Of a stretch of 8,624 bases of DNA, positions 1 to 5,310 are shown piece by piece. Each line of letters begins with the position of its first letter. The first letter of the stretch is position 1. The stretch lies in the NCBI GenBank assembly GCA_937884975.1, contig CAKZZS010000030.1:1-8624 (forward strand), in the 5' to 3' direction. The notes below the pieces were generated by a model. It was given only the letters and a program-made list of their open reading frames with translations, did no database searches and was not told where the DNA came from. This DNA is from an uncultured Clostridia bacterium. Its GTDB lineage: Bacteria > Bacillota > Clostridia > Oscillospirales > Acutalibacteraceae. The position numbers and the translations under genes were made by a program.

Positions 1-29
1 ATTAACAATAGAAGCATATACATAAGACG

Positions 30-53
30 AGGCAGGGATGAAAATCCCTGCCT
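30..53 (+). terminator. Probable terminator of the gene upstream of the window
   Basis: A 9-bp perfect inverted repeat (AGGCAGGGA / TCCCTGCCT) encloses a six-base loop, TGAAAA. The following TTAACTTGTTT is T-rich but not a clean run of T, so an intrinsic terminator is likely rather than certain. It would separate the hsd operon from an upstream gene that is not visible here. Confidence 0.6.
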
Positions 54-290
54 TAACTTGTTTAATCATTTATCCGTCTTGACCAGTAAAATTTGGATTT
101 TAGCAGATAATAACACTTATAATGATGAAATGATATGTAAAAAGTAATCTGTTAAAATAATTCGCATTTTCTCTGCTCTTGAGCAGTAAAAAATAATCAA
201 AAAACGGCACTTATTTTTTGGAACGATTATTTCAATGAGTTTTTTGTAAATACGCTCAGTCCAAATAATCACCCACCGATAGACTAATGA
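54..290. other. AT-rich intergenic region without a recognisable gene
   Basis: I find no credible gene here on either strand. The only long open frame, on the minus strand, runs into the hsdM start and resembles no family I know. One short inverted repeat is visible at 173-186 (CTGCTC / GAGCAG with two bases between), which could be a small hairpin or a protein-binding site. A TATAAT-like hexamer at 118-123 has no well-spaced -35 partner. Confidence 0.5.
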
Positions 291-319
291 TTGTAAATTA
301 CAAATAATTGTGCTATTAT
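291..319 (+). promoter_or_regulatory. Probable hsdM operon promoter with overlapping palindrome
   Basis: The -35 is TTGTAA (291-296), the spacer is 17 bases, and the -10 is TATTAT (314-319), preceded by the extended -10 motif TGC (311-313). Transcription would begin near 326, leaving a leader of about 28 bases before the hsdM ATG. The -35 is the left arm of a perfect palindrome, TTGTAA-A-TTACAA (291-303). A repressor bound there would block the promoter, but no regulator is identified. Spacing and extended -10 make the promoter convincing; the operator role is inference. Confidence 0.65.
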
Positions 320-353
320 ATATTAGTATTAATAACCAACGAGGAGAAGCAAA

Positions 354-1916
354 ATGCCTGATAACAGAAAAGAGCAGGAACGTGATGAACTGCACAGAGC
401 GATATGGAGCATTGCCGATGATTTGCGCGGCAGCGTTGACGGGTGGGATTTCAAGAGCTATGTGCTTGGAATTATGTTTTACCGTTACATATCCGAGAAC
501 TTAACTAACTATATCAACGACGGCGAGGCGGCTGCAGGCGCAGTTGATTTTGACTATGCGCTTCTTTCAGACGAAGATGCAGAAGGTGCAAGAGAAGATC
601 TTGTAAATACAAAGGGCTTCTTCATTCTGCCGTCAGAGCTTTTCTGCAACGTACGCAAGAAAGCGCCAAACGATGAAAACCTTAACGAAACGCTGGAAGG
701 CGTATTCCGTCATATTGAGGAGTCAGCAAAGGGTTCTGCAAGCGAGGACGACTTTTCCGGTTTGTTTGATGACATTGACGTTAATTCAAATAAGCTTGGC
801 GGTACGGTTGCAAAGCGTAATGACAAGCTCGTTAAACTCCTCAATGGCGTTGGCGATATGAACCTTGGCAACTATAAGGATAACACCATTGACGCATTCG
901 GCGATGCTTATGAATACCTGATGAGTATGTATGCCAGCAACGCAGGTAAATCGGGAGGAGAGTTCTTCACGCCTCAGGAGGTTTCAGAGCTTCTTACACG
1001 CATAGCTGTTATCGGCAAAAAGGAAGTCAATAAGGTTTACGACCCTGCGTGCGGTTCGGGTTCACTCCTGCTGAAGTCGGCGAAGATTCTCGGTAAGGAT
1101 AACGTCCGTCAAGGCTTCTTCGGTCAGGAAATCAATATCACGACTTATAACCTCTGCCGTATCAATATGTTCCTTCACGATATTGATTACGATAAGTTTG
1201 ATATAGCAAATGAAGATACGCTTATCTCCCCGCAGCATTGGGACGATGAGCCTTTTGAAGTTATCGTTTCAAATCCGCCTTATTCCATTAAGTGGGAAGG
1301 TGATGACAATCCCGTTTTGATTAACGACCCGCGTTTTTCACCCGCTGGCGTACTCGCACCGAAATCAAAGGCTGACCTTGCGTTCATTATGCATAGCCTT
1401 TCTTGGCTTGCAACGAACGGTGTAGCTTCCATCGTATGCTTCCCTGGTATTATGTACCGTGGAGGCGCAGAAAAGAAAATCAGGCAGTATCTGATTGATA
1501 ACAACTTTATCGACTGTATTATTCAGCTTCCCGATAATCTGTTTTTCGGTACATCCATCGCCACCTGTATTATGGTGCTGAAGAAATCCAAGACGGATAA
1601 TAAAACGCTGTTCATTGACGCTTCCAAAGAGTGCATTAAGGTTACCAATTCCAATAAACTGACGGAAGAGAACATCAGCAAGATTGTATCCGAGGTTTTC
1701 ACCCGTGAGGATGTTGATTACTTTGCCCGCCTTGTTCCGTATGAGGAAATCAAGGAGCAGGAATACAACCTTTCTGTTTCAACCTACGTTGAGCAGGAGG
1801 ACACAAGAGAAAAGATTGATATAACCGAACTCAATGCACGCATTAAAGAAATCGTTGCAAGAGAAGAAGTGTTAAGAACAGAGATTGATAAAATCATTGC
1901 TGAAATAGAAAATTAA
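354..1916 (+). CDS. hsdM: Type I RM DNA adenine methyltransferase subunit HsdM
   Basis: This is the modification subunit of a type I RM system. With HsdS it transfers a methyl group from S-adenosylmethionine to N6 of adenine in the target, protecting host DNA, and it is also part of the restriction complex. It has 520 residues, the length I recall for EcoR124I HsdM. Residues about 8-160 match the helical HsdM N-terminal domain. The methylase core follows: GGEFFTP near 201-207, the SAM-binding motif DPACGSG at 230-236 and the catalytic NPPY at 307-310. The last 40 residues are charged and helical, as expected for the HsdS-contacting tail. The ATG is supported by GAGGAG at 341-346, seven bases upstream. 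No key residue is missing. Its stop codon is the first three bases of a degenerate heptad array. By eye its base composition is less AT-rich than hsdS. Family assignment is secure; the base methylated is inferred from the NPPY motif. Confidence 0.97.
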   Translation: MPDNRKEQERDELHRAIWSIADDLRGSVDGWDFKSYVLGIMFYRYISENLTNYINDGEAAAGAVDFDYALLSDEDAEGAREDLVNTKGFFILPSELFCNVRKKAPNDENLNETLEGVFRHIEESAKGSASEDDFSGLFDDIDVNSNKLGGTVAKRNDKLVKLLNGVGDMNLGNYKDNTIDAFGDAYEYLMSMYASNAGKSGGEFFTPQEVSELLTRIAVIGKKEVNKVYDPACGSGSLLLKSAKILGKDNVRQGFFGQEINITTYNLCRINMFLHDIDYDKFDIANEDTLISPQHWDDEPFEVIVSNPPYSIKWEGDDNPVLINDPRFSPAGVLAPKSKADLAFIMHSLSWLATNGVASIVCFPGIMYRGGAEKKIRQYLIDNNFIDCIIQLPDNLFFGTSIATCIMVLKKSKTDNKTLFIDASKECIKVTNSNKLTEENISKIVSEVFTREDVDYFARLVPYEEIKEQEYNLSVSTYVEQEDTREKIDITELNARIKEIVAREEVLRTEIDKIIAEIEN

Positions 1917-2033
1917 GGTACAAGTTATAAGGCATAAGGCACAAGGCATAGTGCAAAATGATTTTTTACAGGAGGAAGCATAACAAATAAGGTAAACGCA
2001 ATACATATGCATTATGCCTTATAAATTATGCAT
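1914..2033 (+). repeat. Empty heptad inverted-repeat element between hsdM and hsdS
   Basis: The left side reads as six 7-base units from the hsdM stop codon: TAAGGTA, CAAGTTA, TAAGGCA, TAAGGCA, CAAGGCA, TAGTGCA (1914-1955). The right side reads as four units on the opposite strand sense: TATGCAT, TATGCCT, TATAAAT, TATGCAT (2006-2033). The arms contain a 13-bp perfect inverted repeat, TTATAAGGCATAA at 1925-1937 and its complement at 2012-2024. In RNA this would fold into a stem around a loop of about 74 bases. No gene lies inside. The layout matches the flanks of the four-helix-bundle gene near 3817-4292, so this may be a gene-less copy or relic of the same element. Confidence 0.75.
1970..1975 (+). 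promoter_or_regulatory. Orphan Shine-Dalgarno sequence inside the empty element
   Basis: AGGAGG is a near-perfect ribosome site, but no usable start codon follows at normal spacing. An ATA sits at 1980-1982, where an ATG would be expected. The next ATG (2007) opens only a five-codon frame. The actual hsdS start is 67 bases further on. It may be the remains of a deleted gene's start, or the original hsdS ribosome site separated from its gene by an insertion. Both readings are inference. Confidence 0.45.
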
Positions 2034-2042
2034 TAGATAAAA

Positions 2043-3317
2043 GTGAGTAAACTTGATGAATTAATAAAAGAATTATGCCCTGATGGAGTGGAGTATAAAC
2101 AATTACAAACCATTTCCCAAATCAAGCGTGGTGAAAGAATCACCAAAAAGCAAATAAAAGATGATGGTAAATACCAAGTAATTAGTGGTGGCGTTTATCC
2201 TATGGGATATTTTGATAACTATAATAGAAACGAAAATACTATTACAATTTCTTCTTATGGAGCAGCAGGATATGTAGGATTTCAAACTGAAAAGTTTTGG
2301 GCAAATGATGTTTGTTTAAGTGTATACCCGAATAACAACGTTGATAACAAGTATTTGTATTATGCATTAACCGCTCAGCAAAACTATATATACGCCAATA
2401 CAACCAAAGCTATACCAGACCACATACCAACAAGTTTTTTAAACGAGTTGGAGATTCCGTTGCCAGACCTACTGATACAGCGTGAAATAGTCCATATTTT
2501 GGACTCTTTCACGCTGCTTACAGCAGAGCTTACAGCAGAGCTTACAGCAGAGCTTACAGCTCGCAGACAGCAATATGAATTTTACAGAGATTACCTTCTG
2601 AATTTTGAAGCAGATTCCTACTCCCTTGCGGATGATATTGAAAAGGTTAATGTGAGCAATGTTGAGTATAAGAAAATAGGCGATATTGCAACGGATATTT
2701 ATCGTGGCGCAGGAATTAAGAGAACAGAGGTATCGGAAGAAGGAACTCCGTGTGTTAGATATGGTGAGATATACACAACTTACAATGTAACCTTTGATAA
2801 GTGCGTTTCGCATACCAATCCTGATTTTGTACCGAATAAGAAGTGGTTTGAACACGGGGATATTCTTTTTGCTATTACAGGAGAAAGCGTTGAAGAAATT
2901 GCCAAATCATGCGCTTATCTTGGCAACGACAAATGCCTTGCAGGCGGCGATATAGTTGTATTGAAGCACAAGCAGAATCCTAAATATCTTGCCTATGCCT
3001 TATCAACGACGAATGCACAAATGCAAAAAAGTAAAGGTAAGGTTAAAAGCAAGGTCGTTCATTCAAGTGTACCTGCTATATGCGATATTGTAGTTCCTAT
3101 CCCGCCGCTTGAGGAGCAGGAAAGAATTGCAAATCTCATTGAAAAATTCGATTTGCTGTGTAACAATATTGCAAACGGCTTGCCTGCGGAAATTGACGCA
3201 CGTCAGAAGCAGTATGAATATTACCGTGATGTTCTTCTGTCCTTTGATGAGGAGCGTCGTTCACATCTTGTTAAAGTAGAGAGAGAGAGAGAGAGCTGTG
3301 CCGCAGTAAAGCGTTAA
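2043..3317 (+). CDS. hsdS: Type I RM specificity subunit HsdS (two TRDs, three TAEL repeats)
   Basis: HsdS selects the bipartite DNA target for both methylation and cleavage. The 424 residues show the standard plan: TRD1 (about 15-145), a central conserved helical arm (about 146-188), TRD2 (about 205-350) and a distal arm (about 353-401). The central arm contains TAEL three times (160-171) followed by TARRQQYEFYRD, the hallmark of the IC (EcoR124) subfamily. The distal arm has the matching EIDARQKQYEYYRD. The start is GTG at 2043: a TAG at 2034-2036 closes the frame upstream, and MSKLDELIKELCPDGVEY is a typical family N-terminus. No Shine-Dalgarno precedes it, so translation may be weak or depend on RNA structure. 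After the last arm the protein ends in an odd tail, VERERESCAAVKR, encoded by an AG dinucleotide tract that shifts it out of frame with a further TRD downstream. The exact DNA target cannot be read from the sequence. Confidence 0.95.
   Translation: MSKLDELIKELCPDGVEYKQLQTISQIKRGERITKKQIKDDGKYQVISGGVYPMGYFDNYNRNENTITISSYGAAGYVGFQTEKFWANDVCLSVYPNNNVDNKYLYYALTAQQNYIYANTTKAIPDHIPTSFLNELEIPLPDLLIQREIVHILDSFTLLTAELTAELTAELTARRQQYEFYRDYLLNFEADSYSLADDIEKVNVSNVEYKKIGDIATDIYRGAGIKRTEVSEEGTPCVRYGEIYTTYNVTFDKCVSHTNPDFVPNKKWFEHGDILFAITGESVEEIAKSCAYLGNDKCLAGGDIVVLKHKQNPKYLAYALSTTNAQMQKSKGKVKSKVVHSSVPAICDIVVPIPPLEEQERIANLIEKFDLLCNNIANGLPAEIDARQKQYEYYRDVLLSFDEERRSHLVKVERERESCAAVKR
2516..2560 (+). repeat. 12-bp tandem repeat encoding TAEL x3 in hsdS
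   Basis: The 12-base unit ACAGCAGAGCTT is present three times in perfect copies (2520-2555), with perfect periodicity extending over 2516-2560. It encodes TAEL-TAEL-TAEL in the helix joining the two halves of HsdS. In the EcoR124I/EcoR124II pair, two versus three such units set a 6- or 7-base gap between the two parts of the target. Three units here suggest the longer-spacer type. Confidence 0.95.
3204..3220 (+). repeat. 17-bp direct repeat in HsdS conserved arms (first copy)
   Basis: CAGAAGCAGTATGAATA is identical at 3204-3220 and 3776-3792. Both encode the QKQYEY part of the conserved arms that end TRD2 and TRD3. The identity is embedded in longer, visibly similar DNA. Recombination here would delete the segment between, removing TRD3 and the AG tract. 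Confidence 0.85.
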
Positions 3318-3826
3318 AGTGGCTTAAACTCCAAGATGTTTTAACAATAAGAAACGGCAAAGATTACAAAGGATTTACACAAGGCGAAATACCTGTTTAC
3401 GGTTCAGGCGGTATAATGACTTATATTGATACTGCTGCATACAATAAACCTTCTGTTCTTATACCGAGAAAAGGCTCAATAGACAAACTCTATTATGTTG
3501 ATACACCATTCTGGACAGTGGACACCATATTCTACACAGAAATTGATACCGACATTGTTTTACCAAAATATGTGTATTATTGGTTACAAAAAGAACACCT
3601 TGAAAAGCTGAACACGGCTGGCGGTGTACCAAGTCTTACACAAGCAGTTCTTAACAAAGTAGGAATTGCAGTTCCGTCGCTTGAAGAACAAGAACGCATT
3701 GTATCCATTCTTGACCGCTTTGATAAACTCTGCAACGATATCAGCGAGGGTATTCCCGCCGAAATCGAAGCAAGACAGAAGCAGTATGAATACTACAGAG
3801 ATAAACTATTGAGTTTTAAGGCATAA
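3275..3826 (+). CDS. Out-of-frame third HsdS half (TRD3 plus conserved arm)
   Basis: This open frame encodes a third target-recognition domain and a full conserved arm, but has no start of its own. It is open from 3275. The TRD begins at about 3317 with KWLKLQDVLTIRNGKDY and includes the common PVYGSGGIMTYID and AGGVPSLTQ motifs. The arm (SLEEQERI to EIEARQKQYEYYRDKLLSF) parallels that of hsdS. The first ATG, at 3416, is the Met inside the GSGGIMTYID motif. It would give a 136-residue protein lacking the first third of the domain and has no ribosome site, so it is unlikely to be a true start. Upstream there is no in-frame ATG, GTG or TTG. The segment could be expressed by fusion to hsdS when the AG tract loses one unit, serve as a silent TRD cassette, or be decaying. 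Its last codons (AAG GCA TAA) come from the heptad array. Confidence 0.8.
   Translation, partial: SRERERELCRSKALKWLKLQDVLTIRNGKDYKGFTQGEIPVYGSGGIMTYIDTAAYNKPSVLIPRKGSIDKLYYVDTPFWTVDTIFYTEIDTDIVLPKYVYYWLQKEHLEKLNTAGGVPSLTQAVLNKVGIAVPSLEEQERIVSILDRFDKLCNDISEGIPAEIEARQKQYEYYRDKLLSFKA
3278..3295 (+). repeat. (AG)9 dinucleotide tract at the hsdS 3' end
   Basis: Nine AG units lie near the end of the hsdS frame and encode alternating Glu and Arg. With nine units hsdS stops at 3317. With eight, the frame continues into the third TRD and runs to 3826, giving 593 residues. With ten it stops at the TAA at 3307-3309. Such tracts slip during replication, so this is a candidate phase-variation switch. The frame arithmetic is read directly; the switching is inference. 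Confidence 0.85.
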
Positions 3827-3872
3827 GGCATAAGGCATAAGGCATAAGGCATAAGGCATAAGGCACAAGGCA
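3817..3872 (+). repeat. TAAGGCA heptanucleotide tandem array (left arm)
   Basis: Seven perfect TAAGGCA units (3817-3865) are followed by one variant, CAAGGCA (3866-3872), then TAAG. The array begins inside the last codons of the hsdS half and supplies its stop codon. Because the unit is 7 bases long and contains TAA, it soon closes any reading frame. The end of the array, TAAGGCACAAGGCATA, is identical at 1935-1950 after hsdM, showing that the two arrays are related. Confidence 0.95.
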
Positions 3873-3890
3873 TAAGTGAGGGGAAAGTGA

Positions 3891-4256
3891 GTGAAAAACA
3901 ATAGTATTATAGTTGATAAATCAAAAGCTTTTGCAATTAGAATTATTAAATTATACCAATATTTGACTAATGAAAAAAAGGAGTTTGTTTTATCAAAACA
4001 ACTTCTTCGCAGCGGTACGAGTATAGGTGCTAATATAAAAGAGGCTTCAAGAGCGCAAAGCAAACCCGATTTTATCTCAAAAAACAGCATTGCTTTAAAA
4101 GAAGCAAGTGAAACAGAATACTGGCTTGAACTTCTTCATGAAACTAATTATATTACTGACAAACAGTTTGAGAGTCTTTATAATGATAATGTAGAATTGA
4201 TTAAAGTAATTACTTCTATAATTAAAACCACAAAAGAAAATATTGTGAAAGGATAA
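3891..4256 (+). CDS. Four-helix-bundle protein (23S rRNA intervening-sequence / S23 family)
   Basis: This 121-residue protein matches the four-helix-bundle family named after proteins encoded in 23S rRNA intervening sequences, which also resembles the Avd accessory proteins of diversity-generating retroelements. Typical motifs are RSGTSIGANIKEA (40-52) and a segment starting DFISKNSIALKEA and ending EYWLELL (60-82). There is no signal peptide or membrane segment, so it is likely cytoplasmic. The molecular role is not established; a nucleic-acid-binding role is plausible from basic helices (K and R in helix 1 and around residue 40) but unproven. The start is GTG at 3891, with GAGGGG at 3878-3883 seven bases upstream. 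It sits between two heptad arrays inside the hsd operon, co-oriented with its neighbours. Length is normal for the family and nothing is truncated. Confidence 0.88.
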   Translation: MKNNSIIVDKSKAFAIRIIKLYQYLTNEKKEFVLSKQLLRSGTSIGANIKEASRAQSKPDFISKNSIALKEASETEYWLELLHETNYITDKQFESLYNDNVELIKVITSIIKTTKENIVKG

Positions 4257-4257
4257 T

Positions 4258-4292
4258 TATGCTTTATGCATTATGACTTTTGAATTATGAAA
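4258..4292 (+). repeat. Inverted degenerate heptad array (right arm)
   Basis: The sequence reads as five 7-base units: TATGCTT, TATGCAT, TATGACT, TTTGAAT, TATGAAA. The complement of the first 18 bases differs at two positions from CATAAGGCATAAGGCATA in the left array, so the arms could pair imperfectly in RNA. TATGCATTATG is also shared with the right arm of the empty element at 2006-2016. The last unit contains the start codon of the downstream rhuM-like gene. Confidence 0.75.
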
Positions 4293-5258
4293 AACGACAG
4301 CGAAATAATTATCTACCAAACCGAAGACGGTGTTACAAAAATTGATGTAACGCTCAGCGATGAAACCGTCTGGCTTACTGCAAATCAAATGGCTGATTTA
4401 TTTCAAAGGGATAAGTCGGTAATTTCAAGACATATTAATAACATTTTTAATGAAGGCGAGTTGAACAGGGATTCAGTTGTTGCAAAAATTGCAACAACTG
4501 CGTCTGACGGAAAAGAATATCAAGTTTTTTATTATAATCTTGATGTTATTATCTCTGTTGGCTACCGTGTTAAATCCTTGCGTGGAACACAATTTAGAAT
4601 TTGGGCTACCAAAAGACTGAACGAATATATTCGCAAAGGTTTTGTGCTTGATGACGACAGGTTGAAAGGCGGAAGCAGATACTTCAAAGAGCTTTTACAG
4701 CGTGTTCGTGACATCAGGAGCAGCGAGCGAAACCTTTATCAGCAGGTTACTGATATTTACGCAACTTCTATTGACTATAATCCTAATGCCGAGCTGACAA
4801 GGGAGTTTTTCGCAACTGTTCAGAACAAAATGCACTATGCCGTTCATCAACATACTGCTGCTGAAGTAATTCATGACCGAGTTGACCGGAATAAGCCCTA
4901 TGTGGGAATGACGAATTTTAAGGGCAAATATGTAACAAAAGACGATGTTAAAATCGCTAAAAACTATTTGAGCGAAAAAGAGCTTCAGGTGCTTAATTTG
5001 CTCGTTTCTCAATTCCTTGATTACGCTGAATTGCAAGCCCTTGAAGAAAACCCTATGACTATGCAGGAGTGGGCAAATGAGCTTGACAGGCAGCTTGCAA
5101 ATAACAACCGACCGCTTCTGGAAGATAAGGGTAAAATATCCCATAAGAAAGCAATAGAAAAGGCAGAAAAAGAGTTTACTGCTTATCGTGAAAATGAAAT
5201 GAAGACGCTTGAAAGCGACTTTGACAAAGCAGTAAAGAAACTTAAAGATAATAATTAA
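4287..5258 (+). CDS. rhuM: RhuM family protein
   Basis: This 323-residue protein belongs to the RhuM family, named after a Salmonella pathogenicity-island gene and often found beside type I RM genes. Residues 28-52 (VWLTANQMADLFQ, then KSVISRHINNIF) look like a helix-turn-helix, suggesting DNA binding. Residues about 82-120 (YYNLDVIISVGYRV, GTQFRIWAT) are the conserved family core. Residues 181-213 carry a second conserved block, HQHTAAEVIHDRVDR, of unknown function. The C-terminus (about 285-320) is a charged, probably coiled, helix. No signal peptide or membrane segment is seen. ATG 4287 is the first possible start: a TGA closes the frame at 4281-4283, and the N-terminus fits the family. 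There is no Shine-Dalgarno, because the inverted heptad array runs right up to the start codon. The role is unknown; a regulator or accessory of the RM system is only inference from position. Confidence 0.88.
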   Translation: MKNDSEIIIYQTEDGVTKIDVTLSDETVWLTANQMADLFQRDKSVISRHINNIFNEGELNRDSVVAKIATTASDGKEYQVFYYNLDVIISVGYRVKSLRGTQFRIWATKRLNEYIRKGFVLDDDRLKGGSRYFKELLQRVRDIRSSERNLYQQVTDIYATSIDYNPNAELTREFFATVQNKMHYAVHQHTAAEVIHDRVDRNKPYVGMTNFKGKYVTKDDVKIAKNYLSEKELQVLNLLVSQFLDYAELQALEENPMTMQEWANELDRQLANNNRPLLEDKGKISHKKAIEKAEKEFTAYRENEMKTLESDFDKAVKKLKDNN

Positions 5259-5260
5259 TC

Positions 5261-5286
5261 TAAACCCCTCGAATTTGATGGGTTTA
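5261..5286 (+). other. Hairpin between rhuM and hsdR
   Basis: TAAACCC (5261-5267) and GGGTTTA (5280-5286) form a 7-bp perfect inverted repeat with a 12-base loop. It is followed by ACCAAAAAAAC rather than T residues, so it is not a standard terminator on the + strand. It could stabilise or process the mRNA ahead of hsdR. Confidence 0.4.
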
Positions 5287-5299
5287 ACCAAAAAAACAT

Positions 5300-5305
5300 A
5301 GGTGA
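5300..5305 (+). promoter_or_regulatory. Ribosome binding site deciding the hsdR start
   Basis: AGGTGA lies five bases before ATG 5311. An in-frame GTG at 5302 would start three codons earlier but falls inside this site, so ATG 5311 is the better start. Confidence 0.75.
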
Positions 5306-5310
5306 ATATA

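Larger units (their letters stand above)
3817..4292 (+). mobile_element. Candidate intervening-sequence-like element carrying the four-helix-bundle gene
   Basis: A gene of the 23S rRNA intervening-sequence protein family (3891-4256) is bracketed by direct heptads on the left and inverted degenerate heptads on the right. A similar bracket without a gene occurs at 1914-2033 in the same operon. In several bacteria, 23S rRNA intervening sequences carry this gene family between complementary ends that form a stem. The arrangement here suggests a comparable element placed between protein genes. No transposase, target duplication or known insertion-sequence end is visible, so mobility is inference. 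Confidence 0.4.

Noticed and set aside
79..111. Promoter from TTGACC (79-84) to GATAAT (106-111)
   Set aside because: The spacer is 21 bases, too long for a normal promoter, and a better promoter lies at 291-319.
117..395. Minus-strand open frame of 92 codons before hsdM
   Set aside because: It overlaps the hsdM promoter and start, is rich in hydrophobic and low-complexity residues as AT-rich DNA gives by chance, and matches no family I recognise.
1280..1504. Minus-strand frame of 74 codons inside hsdM
   Set aside because: It is antisense to the methylase catalytic region, whose conserved motifs explain the sequence.
2469..2855. Minus-strand frame with repeated CKLC units
   Set aside because: This is the shadow of the TAEL repeat inside hsdS.
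3817..3872. CRISPR array
   Set aside because: The 7-base units are directly tandem with no spacers, and no cas genes are present.
3806..4090. Minus-strand frame with repeated YALCLMP
   Set aside because: The repeat peptide is just the translation of the heptad array on the opposite strand, and the rest lies over the four-helix-bundle gene.
3891..4256. Diversity-generating retroelement, because the protein resembles Avd
   Set aside because: No reverse transcriptase or template/variable repeat pair is present, and the protein fits the broader four-helix-bundle family.
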